A DNA stretch of 51,890 nucleotides. Origin: Gammaproteobacteria bacterium. Lineage in GTDB: Bacteria > Pseudomonadota > Gammaproteobacteria > Pseudomonadales > Azotimanducaceae. Both the position numbers and the translations under genes were made by a program. The stretch is taken from the NCBI GenBank assembly GCA_016874135.1, contig VGVE01000009.1:1-51890 (forward strand). The letters run 5' to 3'. Below the pieces are notes generated by a model. It worked only from the letters and a program-made list of their open reading frames with translations. It was not told the DNA's origin and searched no databases. Positions 19,381 to 28,403 of the stretch are shown piece after piece (positions within the stretch are counted from its first letter, which is position 1; each line of letters begins with the position of its first letter).

Positions 19381-20709
19381 TCACGCTGCCGACATCGCAG
19401 CCACGCTCGCCCGATACGGTTTCATACCAAACACTATGGCGAGGCACGCCAGCGGTGCTCCGATGACGTTGACCAGTAGAAGCGACATTCCGATACGCGC
19501 ATCGTCGGCAAAAACATGGGTGGTGAGATAACCGACGATGGCCGCACCCAGTGACAGGCCGATGAAGTTGCTGCAGAAAAGATAGGCCGACCCGATCTTG
19601 GCACGCATCGCATTCGGCGTAATGGTCATCATCGCCGCGGCCGCAAGACCTGCCGGCGCTGCTGAACAAATCTGATAAGGGGCGTACCAGAACGCTGCCC
19701 ACCAGCCATCCGGTGCCCACCAGAACACCAGCAGTGCCAGAGGTGCGAGCGGTAACGACATGTAAAGCGTTGCGCGATAGGGACCATCCGCATAACCACG
19801 GGTCGCAAGCCAGCCGCCAAGCAACGCGCCGGCCGTACCAAACGTCGCGACGATAACGCCGTAGATAGAACCGGCTTCGGCGGTGGACCAACCATACGTG
19901 CGCATGAAAAACGACGGCACCCAGGCGAAATTGCCATAGGCCACCAACACCAGCATCGTGAAGCTCGCGAAGAGTGTCGCGAAGGTTTTACCGTGGCTAC
20001 GCACGAACCGCGCGAATGCGTGCAGTGTGGCGTCTTCTTCGCGAACCGAGCCTCGCCGCACCGGCTCACGCAAAGACCACACCAGCATGGCAAGCGCTAC
20101 GCCCGGCAATCCGATCATGATGAAGGACAACTGCCATGGCACCACGGTGCCGATGACCGGCAGAACAATTTCACCCAGATCCCGGGCCCAGACGATGACA
20201 CCACCACCGATGATCATCGCGAGACCTACGCCGGACAGGTTGCCCATGGAGAATACGCTCAATGCCATGGGCAGCAGCCGCCGTTCGAAATAGTCGCTGA
20301 TGATTGAGTACGCACACGGCGCCAGGGTGGCTTCCCCGGCACCGACCCCAATGCGCGCCAGAAACAGGTGCCAGAAATTCGACGCCAGACCACATGCCGC
20401 AGTGGCCAAAGACCAGAACGTCATGCCAGCCACGATGATGTTGCGGCGATTGCCCCGGTCGGCAAACAACGCGATCGGGATCGACATCAGTGCGTAGAAG
20501 ATGCCGAACGGTGGTCCCTGGAGAAGACCGATTTCGAAATCGGTCAGGCCAAGGTCCGCTTTGATATCACCGACCAGCAAAGAAATGATCTGCCGATCCA
20601 TGAGCGACAGCACTGCGCCGAGATAGAGCACGATGACCACGAACCATGCATATCGCGGGTTCGGCCATGGTTGTTCTGCTTCGTTTGGCGATGACGCGGT
20701 AACGTTCAT
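19381..20709 (-). CDS. MFS transporter (Spinster-like)
   Basis: A 442-residue, 12-helix major facilitator. The loop 2-3 signature reads FADRGNRRNIIVAG, and the block RIGVGAGEATLAPCAYSIISD in helix 5 is typical of the Spinster-type group often linked to lipid or aromatic compound catabolism. I chose the ATG at 20709 (MNVTASSPNE); it overlaps the stop of the GFA gene by 4 bp, so the two are translated together. Substrate and direction are unknown. The gene converges on the GST pseudogene. Confidence 0.92.
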   Translation of the reverse strand: MNVTASSPNEAEQPWPNPRYAWFVVIVLYLGAVLSLMDRQIISLLVGDIKADLGLTDFEIGLLQGPPFGIFYALMSIPIALFADRGNRRNIIVAGMTFWSLATAACGLASNFWHLFLARIGVGAGEATLAPCAYSIISDYFERRLLPMALSVFSMGNLSGVGLAMIIGGGVIVWARDLGEIVLPVIGTVVPWQLSFIMIGLPGVALAMLVWSLREPVRRGSVREEDATLHAFARFVRSHGKTFATLFASFTMLVLVAYGNFAWVPSFFMRTYGWSTAEAGSIYGVIVATFGTAGALLGGWLATRGYADGPYRATLYMSLPLAPLALLVFWWAPDGWWAAFWYAPYQICSAAPAGLAAAAMMTITPNAMRAKIGSAYLFCSNFIGLSLGAAIVGYLTTHVFADDARIGMSLLLVNVIGAPLACLAIVFGMKPYRASVAAMSAA

Positions 20710-21113
20710 GCGAAAGGTGCTGGCTGACCCGCAATGCACTCAAGACTTCTGTCGATGCTCGCCCAGCGGGGCGCACTCGCTGTCCAGATGGTGGCTGTCG
20801 GTTGCAGCTGGTCCGGATCGTCAATCGAACCGCCGCGTACGAAGATCAGATGGGGTCTGGATTCCGCCTCACTGAAGAGCTGCGTGCCACAGGATTTGCA
20901 GAAGCGCCGATGCTTACGATTGTCGCTGTCTGCGATGCTGACGTAATCCGTGGTTTCAGCATTCATCTTGAACGATGCAGTCCGGAAACAGGCGTTTACG
21001 GCGGCGCCTGCGGCGAGGTACTGACAGTCACGACACCAGCCAAGCCGGGTCGCCAATGGTTCTGCCTCGCTCTCCGGGCGAACCGCACCACACAGACAAC
21101 CGCCTGTAACCAT
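20706..21113 (-). CDS. GFA (glutathione-dependent formaldehyde-activating/CENP-V) family protein
   Basis: A 135-residue zinc protein of the GFA/CENP-V family. The cysteine pairs are C6-x-C8 in GGCLCGAV, C27-x-x-C30 and C72-x-x-C75 in RRFCKSCGTQLF, all as expected for its two zinc sites. Despite the name, most family members do not act on formaldehyde; thiol adduct chemistry is the best general guess. A strong GGAGGAG site precedes the ATG. The gene is followed without a gap by the MFS transporter. Confidence 0.9.
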   Translation of the reverse strand: MVTGGCLCGAVRPESEAEPLATRLGWCRDCQYLAAGAAVNACFRTASFKMNAETTDYVSIADSDNRKHRRFCKSCGTQLFSEAESRPHLIFVRGGSIDDPDQLQPTATIWTASAPRWASIDRSLECIAGQPAPFA

Positions 21114-21274
21114 CTTGCTGCTCTCCTCCTGTTTCGAAGTTGCTGAAGCTCGTCACGGTCATGCGCTCGGTCATCAACACAACTATCACGGGAAAGGACT
21201 CATCGTGAATAGCCAATCATGCCAGCGCATGGTAAAACCGTCAGCAATGACTGCGTGGAGGATGGAGAAGAAAG

Positions 21275-22387
21275 ATGGAAATGCGGGTTCTCGGCCGCAC
21301 CGGCGTGTCGGTCAGCAAGTTCTGTTTCGGCGCGGGCATGTTCGGCTACTTCGGCAACAACGATCCGGCTGAATGTACACAGATGGTGCGGCGCGCGCTC
21401 GATGCGGGCATCAACTACTTCGACACCTCGGACGTCTATTCACATGGTGAGTCTGAAGCGCTTCTCGGCCGGGCGCTCAAGGGCACTCGTGATGAGGTGA
21501 TCCTGGCCACCAAGTTCAGCCTGCCGATGGACGGCAACCCGAATCACCGTGGCAACTCGCGGCGCTGGATCATGCGTGAAGTGGAGGCAAGCCTGAAGCG
21601 CCTCGACACCGACTATATTGACCTGTACCAGATCCATCGCCCGGATGTAACGACGGATTTCGACGAAACGCTCTCGGCACTGTCCGATCTCGTCCGCGCG
21701 GGCAAGGTTCGTATGCTCGGTTCATCCACCTTTCCGGCAGAGCACCTCGTTGAAGCCCAATGGATAGCCGAGCACCGTGGCCGCGAACGCATTCGAGTCG
21801 AACAACCGCCCTACTCCATCTTCGCGCGACGCATCGAGGCCGACGTGCTGCCGACCTGTCAACGTTATGGCATGGGCGCCGTGGTGTGGAGTCCTTTGTC
21901 GCAGGGCTGGCTTACCGGCAAGTGGCGGCGTGGCCAGGTACCGAACGACACCAACCGGCAGAAACTGCAGCCGCATCTCTACGACATGCAGAGGCCGGAC
22001 AATCAGCACAAGCTCGATCTCATCGAAAAACTCGATGTTGTGGCGCAGGAAGCAGGAATACCGCTGATTCACATGGCGCTCGCCTTCACCACCGCCCATC
22101 CGGCGGTGACGTCGGCGATCATCGGACCGCGCACGCTGGCACAGCTCGACGGCCTGCTTGAAGCGGCGCCCGTGGTCCTCAGTGACGACGTACTGGATGC
22201 CATCGATGCGATCGTTGCGCCAGGCGTAACCGTGAGCCGCGATGATGATGGTTACATGGCGCCGGAGATCGCAGACCGCAAACTGCGCCGCAGGGCCGGT
22301 TCAAGCGAAGTGCATGAGGCTGCGCGTGAGACCATGCGCAACATCGAGGCGTATCGAGAACAACAGGGCAAGCAGGTGGGCGACTGA
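21275..22387 (+). CDS. Aldo/keto reductase
   Basis: A 370-residue AKR with the catalytic tetrad D50, Y55 (FDTSDVYSHGESE), K80 (LATKF) and H121 (YQIHRPD), at nearly the classic AKR positions. The C-terminal third carries the NADP-binding segment with TSAIIGPRTLAQLDG. It resembles YhdN/YajO-like proteins with a long tail. A GGAGAAGAAAG site precedes the ATG. It is the first of three plus-strand genes, 2 bp from the zinc alcohol dehydrogenase, so a joint pathway of carbonyl/alcohol interconversion is likely. The substrate is unknown. Confidence 0.93.
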   Translation: MEMRVLGRTGVSVSKFCFGAGMFGYFGNNDPAECTQMVRRALDAGINYFDTSDVYSHGESEALLGRALKGTRDEVILATKFSLPMDGNPNHRGNSRRWIMREVEASLKRLDTDYIDLYQIHRPDVTTDFDETLSALSDLVRAGKVRMLGSSTFPAEHLVEAQWIAEHRGRERIRVEQPPYSIFARRIEADVLPTCQRYGMGAVVWSPLSQGWLTGKWRRGQVPNDTNRQKLQPHLYDMQRPDNQHKLDLIEKLDVVAQEAGIPLIHMALAFTTAHPAVTSAIIGPRTLAQLDGLLEAAPVVLSDDVLDAIDAIVAPGVTVSRDDDGYMAPEIADRKLRRRAGSSEVHEAARETMRNIEAYREQQGKQVGD

Positions 22388-22389
22388 AT

Positions 22390-23490
22390 GTGAGAACCAT
22401 CACCGCCGCGGTCGCCCTTTCGCCGGATTTACCGTTCACGCTGCGCGAACTTGAACTGGAGGCACCTCAGCCCGATGAAATTCTGGTGAGGATCGTCGCC
22501 ACGGGTATCTGTCACACCGACATCTCCGTGAAGAACCAAAGCGTCAAGCTGCCGTTACCCATGGTGCTCGGCCATGAAGGGGCCGGCGTCGTTGAAGCCG
22601 TCGGCAGTGCAGTCACGCATTTACAGCCTGGTGATCACGTCGTCATGGCCGGCGACTCCTGTGGCTACTGCAACAAATGCCAGCAGTCCCTGCCCTTTTA
22701 TTGCGATGAGTTTGTGACCAGGAATCTCACCGGCTGGCGGCGTGACGGAACCTCGCCGCTGCAACTCCGCTGTGAACCCTTGCGGGGCCGGTTCGTCGGT
22801 CAATCTTCTTTTGCCACCCATTCGGTGGTGCCTGCTCGTGCGGCAATTCGTATCGACAAAGATCTGCCGCTGGAACTGATGGGACCGCTCGGCTGTGGCC
22901 TCACCACCGGTGCGGGGACTGTTCTCAACGCCCTGCGACCACGGCCCGGCAGCAGCATTGCAGTATTCGGCTGCGGCACGGTGGGTCTTGCGGCCGTCAT
23001 GGGTGCGCGTCTGGCCGGTAGTCATAAGATCATCGTCATAGATCCTATGGCCTCGCGCCGCGAAATGGCCTTGTCAGTCGGCGCTACGGAAGCGATCGAT
23101 CCCGCGACAGAAGATGTGGTCGGACAAATCCTTGCAAGCACGCGCGGCGGCGCGGATTTCAGCGTCGAGTGTTCCGGCGTTGCGTCCGTGATTCCGCAGG
23201 CCATCGCCTGTCTCGGACGGCCCGGCATGTGTGCCCAGGTCGGCGCGCCACCGGGTGGCACGATCATGCCGGTGGACATGGACCACCTCGGTTTCGGCCG
23301 TGGCATCAAAGGTGTGGTGATGGGAGACGCCAATCCGCAGACCTTCGTTCCCTATCTCGCTGCCTTGTGGCGGGATGGTCGCCTGCCCTTCGACCGGTTT
23401 GTTCGCTATTACCCGCTCAATGAAATCAACACGGCGATAGCCGATGCCTCTAAAGGCGATGTCATCAAACCCATACTGCGCATGCCTTGA
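22390..23490 (+). CDS. Zinc-dependent alcohol dehydrogenase (aryl-alcohol type)
   Basis: A 366-residue medium-chain dehydrogenase. Catalytic zinc ligands are C41, H62 with E63, and C169; the structural zinc site has C91, C94, C97 and C105 in CGYCNKCQQSLPFYC. The Rossmann motif reads GCGTVGLAAV. The pattern after the structural site is closest to class III/aryl-alcohol dehydrogenases such as XylB. Translation starts at a GTG, 2 bp after the AKR stop. A SnoaL-like gene follows 35 bp later. It probably oxidises an alcohol to an aldehyde in the same pathway as its neighbours. Confidence 0.93.
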   Translation: MRTITAAVALSPDLPFTLRELELEAPQPDEILVRIVATGICHTDISVKNQSVKLPLPMVLGHEGAGVVEAVGSAVTHLQPGDHVVMAGDSCGYCNKCQQSLPFYCDEFVTRNLTGWRRDGTSPLQLRCEPLRGRFVGQSSFATHSVVPARAAIRIDKDLPLELMGPLGCGLTTGAGTVLNALRPRPGSSIAVFGCGTVGLAAVMGARLAGSHKIIVIDPMASRREMALSVGATEAIDPATEDVVGQILASTRGGADFSVECSGVASVIPQAIACLGRPGMCAQVGAPPGGTIMPVDMDHLGFGRGIKGVVMGDANPQTFVPYLAALWRDGRLPFDRFVRYYPLNEINTAIADASKGDVIKPILRMP

Positions 23491-23525
23491 TGTGCACGTG
23501 CAGACGTTGAACTCCGGAGATATCC

Positions 23526-24032
23526 ATGGAACCGAAGATCCAGGAACTACTTGATAAGCAGGCCATCGAAGAAGTGATCCTAAGATATGGACGCACCCAG
23601 GACTGGCTCGACGACGCGGGCCAGGAAAGCTGCTTCTGGCCGGACGCAGACATCGACTACGGGTTCTTCAAAGGCAATGGCGCTGATTTCGTCAAAACCG
23701 TGATGGCCCACGAGCGGGAAGTGCCCCGCCGTTGGCACCTCTGTACCAGCGTCATGATCAAAGTCAACGGACTGAAGGCGAAGGCGGAGTGTTACGGCAT
23801 CGCCGTCGGTGGACGCAATGTCGACGGCAAAGTGCACTCCAACATGTATGGCGGACGCTATCTCGATGAGCTGGAAAAGCGGCTTGGTGAATGGCGCATT
23901 TCAAAACGCACCTACGTCCTCGACTGGAGCCATCAATTCCCGGATGCCATCGCCAATACAGCTGGCGCGGATTTCCCTTTGCATGTGCTCGACATCAGCG
24001 ACGGCGGCCATCCGTTGTACCGCCGTCTCTGA
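23526..24032 (+). CDS. SnoaL-like (NTF2-fold) protein
   Basis: A 168-residue protein with the SnoaL_4 pattern: N-terminal helix QELLDKQAIEEVILRYGRTQ, then the beta-sheet part with WHLCTSVMIKVNG, and GRYLDELEKRLGEWRI with the final strand RTYVLDWSH. Proteins of this kind are small cone-shaped isomerases, dehydratases or binding proteins found in aromatic and steroid catabolic clusters. CTCCGGAG lies just upstream of the ATG. It is the third gene of the AKR-ADH set, which implies work on the same compound. No specific reaction can be assigned. Confidence 0.85.
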   Translation: MEPKIQELLDKQAIEEVILRYGRTQDWLDDAGQESCFWPDADIDYGFFKGNGADFVKTVMAHEREVPRRWHLCTSVMIKVNGLKAKAECYGIAVGGRNVDGKVHSNMYGGRYLDELEKRLGEWRISKRTYVLDWSHQFPDAIANTAGADFPLHVLDISDGGHPLYRRL

Positions 24033-24084
24033 TCCCCTGCCAACGAGGAACCTCTGTGGCCGCGCGAACTGGCCCTACCACTGC

Positions 24085-24954
24085 TCAGAATGGTTCAATC
24101 AGCGCCCGCATAGCCTGGACGCGGCCAGGGTCCGGCTCACCCTGAAACGCCTGCAGTATCGACGCTTCACGCTGCTCGATCAGCGGCATGAACTCAGTAT
24201 GGCTGACAATCCAGAAGCGGTTAGCCGCAATCGCGTCGAGCGTGAAGGCTGCCAGCGCGTCCGCGGACATCGCCACCGGGTTGGGAGCAACGGCGCTGGC
24301 TGATGTACTGCTCGCAACCGGCGCCGGCGCGGAACTGTTTCGCAGGTGTTCGGGTCGGTTACGCTCCGAAGTGGTAAGGGCCGTAGTCACGATCCCGGGG
24401 CACAAAACAGAGACATTGACACCGCTTGCCTTGAGATCGGCACGCAGCGCCTCCGAAAGACCCACAACGCCAAACTTCGCTGCGTTGTAGATCGCGAGGT
24501 TCTTCATGCCCACAAGCCCGCCCACGGAGGCAGTATTGATGAGGTGCGCCTGCGCACCATGCCGCATCAGTTCGGGCAGGAACGTCTGCACGCCGTTGAT
24601 CACTCCACCGAGATTCACACCCATCACCCAGTCCCAATCCCGGTACGTCAGCGTCTGCACCGGACCCGCCGCATTGACGCCGGCGTTGTTGAAAAGGAGA
24701 TGTACGGCCCCATGCGCCGCAATCGCCTGATCTCTGGCCCGTGCAAATGCATCCCGATCAGTGACATCGAGTATTGCCGTGGTCACGCGCGACCCGTTGC
24801 CTGCGAGCGTCGTGCGTGCGCGCTCAAGTGCACCCGACTCCACATCTGCGAGCACCACATGAGCACCCTCACGAATCAGCGCAGCGGCCAGTGCATAACC
24901 GATCCCGGAAGCACCACCCGTCACGAACGCAGTCTTGCCACTGATTGTCGTCAT
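24085..24954 (-). CDS. SDR-family oxidoreductase
   Basis: A 289-residue short-chain dehydrogenase. The cofactor loop TGGASGIG starts at residue 12, NNAG lies near 89-92, and the catalytic residues are the Ser in NTASVGG and Tyr and Lys in YNAAK. VLADVES indicates NAD preference. A roughly 15-residue Ser/Ala/Pro-rich segment (RNSSAPAPVASSTSASAVA) is inserted late in the protein, where the substrate loop lies, and is unlike ordinary family members. It converges on the SnoaL-like gene. The substrate is unknown. Confidence 0.92.
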   Translation of the reverse strand: MTTISGKTAFVTGGASGIGYALAAALIREGAHVVLADVESGALERARTTLAGNGSRVTTAILDVTDRDAFARARDQAIAAHGAVHLLFNNAGVNAAGPVQTLTYRDWDWVMGVNLGGVINGVQTFLPELMRHGAQAHLINTASVGGLVGMKNLAIYNAAKFGVVGLSEALRADLKASGVNVSVLCPGIVTTALTTSERNRPEHLRNSSAPAPVASSTSASAVAPNPVAMSADALAAFTLDAIAANRFWIVSHTEFMPLIEQREASILQAFQGEPDPGRVQAMRALIEPF

Positions 24955-25075
24955 GAGAAACCTGCCTGAAGTGTAATGGCCCGACTTTCGCCGAGCGCAG
25001 GAACAATTTCAAACGTGCGAACGCGTGGTGCCGAAGAAAAAGGAAGCGGACCCGGATGTGGTCGAACGGAGGTAT

Positions 25076-25450
25076 TCAGGGAACGATTTCGAGGAGAACG
25101 GGCACCCTGCCGGCGCGCACGCAACCCAGTTCCTTGGCGGCTTTTTTGCTCACATCGATGAGCGTGGGGTTACGCGAGTGCATGCGGTCATTGACGCGCA
25201 CCACCACGGAGTTGCCGTTGACCAGATTGGTGACCTTGACGCGGGTACCAAACGGCAGCGAATTGTGCGCGGCGGTCAACTTCTCCTGCGCGAAGGTCTC
25301 GCTGTTGGCCGTTGTGCGTCCTTCAAATCGATCCGCGTAGTACGTCGCTGTACCCGTGGCCGCATGTACCTGGACACTTAGCATGCAGCAGCACACAAAC
25401 GCAGCCATGAGCGCGTTCAGGTTAAACCGTTTGGCAATGGGCCGATTCAC
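25076..25450 (-). CDS. RlpA-like double-psi beta-barrel protein
   Basis: A small secreted protein with one RlpA-like (DPBB) domain. The family blocks are ATYYADRFEGRTTANSE, TAAHNSLPFGTRVKVTN and RVNDRMHSRNPTLIDVSKKA. RlpA proteins are septal lytic transglycosylases acting on denuded glycan strands, or bind them. No SPOR domain is present, so it is a short version. A signal peptide is clear (NALMAAFVCCCMLSVQVHA before ATGTATYY). I chose GTG 25450 because GAAGGG lies upstream; the frame is open to 25510. No lipobox at the cleavage site, so it is probably a soluble periplasmic protein. Confidence 0.85.
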   Translation of the reverse strand: MNRPIAKRFNLNALMAAFVCCCMLSVQVHAATGTATYYADRFEGRTTANSETFAQEKLTAAHNSLPFGTRVKVTNLVNGNSVVVRVNDRMHSRNPTLIDVSKKAAKELGCVRAGRVPVLLEIVP

Positions 25451-25854
25451 GATAGATGAACCCTTCTCGTCTGAAAGCAATCGATCTCTCAAAAAGTGAC
25501 CACATGGCAAAGTGATCTTTTTTGATTGATCTTGTTATCCGCTGTACCCGTTGCACGCGCCTTCGACGCTGCAGAAGTCCCGTTTTTGTGACCCACCAGA
25601 GGCTGGTGCAAACGGTCCGGGTGTGTCCCTCGAGCCGGAGTATCCAGAAGCCTCCGAGGCCTGACAACCGCCGGTGTGTTGCAATGTGTGTCGTCTTTCA
25701 TGAATTCACTTCGTCGCCGGAGGCTTGTCAGGTAGCCGGTGCGCAGGATCGGCACTTCATCTGACATCCAGCAGGAGTATCCTCTCAATACGATCAAGAC
25801 CCGATCTGCGCCCTTTCAACATTAGGCCCGCACCACACAACCGAGGAGAGACTG
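25451..25854. other. Divergent intergenic region with an imperfect repeat
   Basis: About 400 bp lie between the RlpA-like gene and phoD and carry no convincing reading frame. The region must hold both promoters. It contains a 7-mer GCCTCCG (25650-25656) and an 8-mer CCTGACAA (25660-25667), and both have exact complements 25718-25724 and 25725-25732 in the same order. GAGGAGAGA directly precedes the phoD ATG. Confidence 0.5.
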
Positions 25855-27429
25855 ATGATTTCCCGCCGCCGCATGCTTTCGAACACGGCTATTGCCACCG
25901 CCGTTGCAACCACCGCCGGGCTAGGCGCAGCGACTCCGCGGGCGACATCCGCAACACCATTCAATCATGGCGTTGCGAGCGGCGATCCACTCCATGATCG
26001 GGTCATCCTGTGGACACGAATCACGCCTGCGGCATCTGACAACTCAATTCCGGTGCACTGGGTGATCGCCGACGATGAGGCCCTGTCACGTGTGGTCAAC
26101 GGCGGTGAAGTCCAGGCTCAGCCCTGGCGGGACCACTGTGTGAAGGTGGATGCCACCGGTCTCGATGCAGGCAGGACGTGGTACTTCCAGTTTGAGTGCA
26201 ACGGCGTGAAGAGCCCGATCGGTCGCACGAAGACCCTGCCGGCAGGCGACATCGACGCGGTGAAATTTGCGGTCGCCTCGTGCTCCAACTATCCCTTTGG
26301 CTATTTCAACGCCTACGCCTGCATTGCCCGGCGTGACGACCTCGATGCCGTGCTGCATCTCGGCGACTACCTCTATGAATACGCACCGGGTGAATATGGT
26401 CAGGGCAAGGAGTTCGGCCGTGAACACCAGCCGGCAAGGGAAATCGTGTCACTGGACGACTACAGGGAACGCCATGCCCAGTACAAATCGGACCCTGACC
26501 TGCAGGAAGCCCACCGGCGTCATCCGTGGATCACCGTCTGGGATGATCATGAGAGCACCAACAACTCCTGGAAAGACGGCGCCCAGAACCACAACCCTGA
26601 CAAGGGCGAAGGCAACTGGCTGGATCGGCGGAAGTCTGCCGAACGCGCCTACTTCGAGTGGATGCCGATTCGTGAGCAGCTGGGTTCACGCGGATCATGG
26701 ACCTATCGTAGCTTCCGCTACGGCAATTTGTGCGATCTGATCATGCTCGATACACGCCTGCATGGTCGCAGCGAACAGATCTCGGATCGCAAGGACAAAG
26801 CCGCTATCGCCGCAGCAGGACGAAGCCTACTGGGTGCCGATCAGAAGGCCTGGTTGCTGGATGAACTCAGTGCCTCAAAACAGGCCGGCACACGCTGGCG
26901 CGTGCTCGGCCAGCAATGCATGTTCGGCCAGCTGCCGGATGCCGAAGGGCATGTACTCAACACCGATCAGTGGGACGGTTATCCCCATGATCGGCAGGCG
27001 GTGCTTGATCAACTCAGTTCGGAAGGCATCCGCAACACGGTAATTCTCACCGGTGACATCCACACCGCCTGGGCCATGGACATCACACCGAATCCGTTCG
27101 ACCCGAAAGCCTACGACCCGAAGACCGGCTCGGGTTCACTGGCAGTTGAACTCGTGACCACCGCAGTCACGTCTCCTGCCCCGTTTGGTACCGGTGAAGA
27201 AGCCCAGAAACGTGAACGTGATACGGTCGCCGCCTTGCCTCATTTGCACTGGGCGGATTTCGAGAGCCGGGGCTATCTCACCGCCAAGATCACGCCGGAT
27301 CAGACTCACGCCGAATGGTGGAGTGTCAGCACGATCGCTGAGCGATCAACAGAGGAAATCCTTGTGAACAGCATGCGCACCCTGGACGGCCGCAATCATC
27401 TTGAACCGGGCTTACAGGGCAAAGCGTGA
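25855..27429 (+). CDS. phoD: Alkaline phosphatase D (PhoD) family protein, Tat-exported
   Basis: A 524-residue PhoD phosphatase/phosphodiesterase. The Tat signal has SRRRML followed by a hydrophobic Ala-rich stretch ending near ATSA. Metal and active-site motifs are FAVASCSNYPFGYFNAY, HLGDYLYEY, VWDDHESTNNSW and ILTGDIHTAWAMD, all intact. The N-terminal PhoD_N domain begins FNHGVASGDPLHDRVILWTR. The enzyme acts in the periplasm with Ca and Fe and releases phosphate from mono- and diesters. The hydrolase gene downstream starts within its last codons. A Pho box was not seen. Confidence 0.93.
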   Translation: MISRRRMLSNTAIATAVATTAGLGAATPRATSATPFNHGVASGDPLHDRVILWTRITPAASDNSIPVHWVIADDEALSRVVNGGEVQAQPWRDHCVKVDATGLDAGRTWYFQFECNGVKSPIGRTKTLPAGDIDAVKFAVASCSNYPFGYFNAYACIARRDDLDAVLHLGDYLYEYAPGEYGQGKEFGREHQPAREIVSLDDYRERHAQYKSDPDLQEAHRRHPWITVWDDHESTNNSWKDGAQNHNPDKGEGNWLDRRKSAERAYFEWMPIREQLGSRGSWTYRSFRYGNLCDLIMLDTRLHGRSEQISDRKDKAAIAAAGRSLLGADQKAWLLDELSASKQAGTRWRVLGQQCMFGQLPDAEGHVLNTDQWDGYPHDRQAVLDQLSSEGIRNTVILTGDIHTAWAMDITPNPFDPKAYDPKTGSGSLAVELVTTAVTSPAPFGTGEEAQKRERDTVAALPHLHWADFESRGYLTAKITPDQTHAEWWSVSTIAERSTEEILVNSMRTLDGRNHLEPGLQGKA

Positions 27430-28397
27430 GGCCTCGCCCCTTCGCCGATCCGGTCAGGATAGCCACCAACGGCATCACCCTCGAGGTACACCTCGCGGGG
27501 CCACGCACCGGTCAGCCCATCGTGCTCTGTCACGGCTTTCCCGAGCTTGCCTACTCCTGGCGGCACCAGATCGAAGCACTCGCCGCTGCGGGGTACTTCG
27601 TCATCGCCCCGAATCAGCGGGGTTATGCGGGCAGTGACAAGCCCGCAGACGTACTCGCCTACGACATCCATCATCTGACTGCTGACCTCACCGGTCTGCT
27701 CGATCACTTCGGCATTCACAAGGCGGTGTTCTGCGGGCACGACTGGGGCGGGCTGATTGTCTGGCAGGTTCCGCTCCTGCATCCCTCTCGGGTGGCGGGG
27801 ATCATCGGTGTCGGCGTGCCGTTTCTTCCACGTGCAGCAGAAGACCCCATCGTGACCTTCCGCCGCACCTTTGGCGATCGCATGTACATCGTCAACTTCC
27901 AGGCTTCCCGCGAAGCCGACGAGGTGTTTGGCGCAGACCCTGAACGGGTTTTCAACGTACTCATGCGCAAGAGCACGGCCAAACTCGAGGACTTCATAAA
28001 GCTGTCACCGGAAGACCGGGTGCCTGATCTTGTCCGGCGCATCAAGGCGGGACCCGACAACGGAAAACTCTTAATCTCGCCGGAAGAACTCGCGGTCTAC
28101 ACCCGCGCATTCGCTGCATCCGGATTCACCGGGCCGATCAACTGGTATCGGAACTGGAGTCGCAACTGGTCGACCACCGCAGAGGTTAGCCAGCAGATCC
28201 ATGTGCCCTGTCTCTTCATCAAGGCCGGTAACGATCACGCCACAGCGGTCATTCCCGACATCGAAAAACTCATGACCGGGTTTGTGCACGACATCGAGTC
28301 ATGCGAGGTGCCCGCCGCCGGTCACTGGGTTCAGCAGGAATACCCGGGCGAGGTGAACGCTTTTATGCTCGACTGGCTGAAGAGACGCTTCCGCTGA
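27426..28397 (+). CDS. Alpha/beta hydrolase, epoxide hydrolase-like
   Basis: A 323-residue hydrolase with the epoxide-hydrolase pattern: oxyanion HGFPE at 36-40, nucleophile D106 in GHDWGG, and the late His in AAGHWVQQE. Asp in the elbow and the RGYAGSDKP block favour epoxide hydrolase over esterase. The cap domain holds two Tyr-containing segments (VYTRAF, INWYRNW) where the Tyr pair that opens the epoxide is expected. Translation starts at GTG within the phoD stop (GTGA), so the two are coupled, an odd functional pair. It converges on the molybdoenzyme gene 6 bp away. Confidence 0.9.
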   Translation: MRPRPFADPVRIATNGITLEVHLAGPRTGQPIVLCHGFPELAYSWRHQIEALAAAGYFVIAPNQRGYAGSDKPADVLAYDIHHLTADLTGLLDHFGIHKAVFCGHDWGGLIVWQVPLLHPSRVAGIIGVGVPFLPRAAEDPIVTFRRTFGDRMYIVNFQASREADEVFGADPERVFNVLMRKSTAKLEDFIKLSPEDRVPDLVRRIKAGPDNGKLLISPEELAVYTRAFAASGFTGPINWYRNWSRNWSTTAEVSQQIHVPCLFIKAGNDHATAVIPDIEKLMTGFVHDIESCEVPAAGHWVQQEYPGEVNAFMLDWLKRRFR

Positions 28398-28403
28398 CGC
28401 AGA

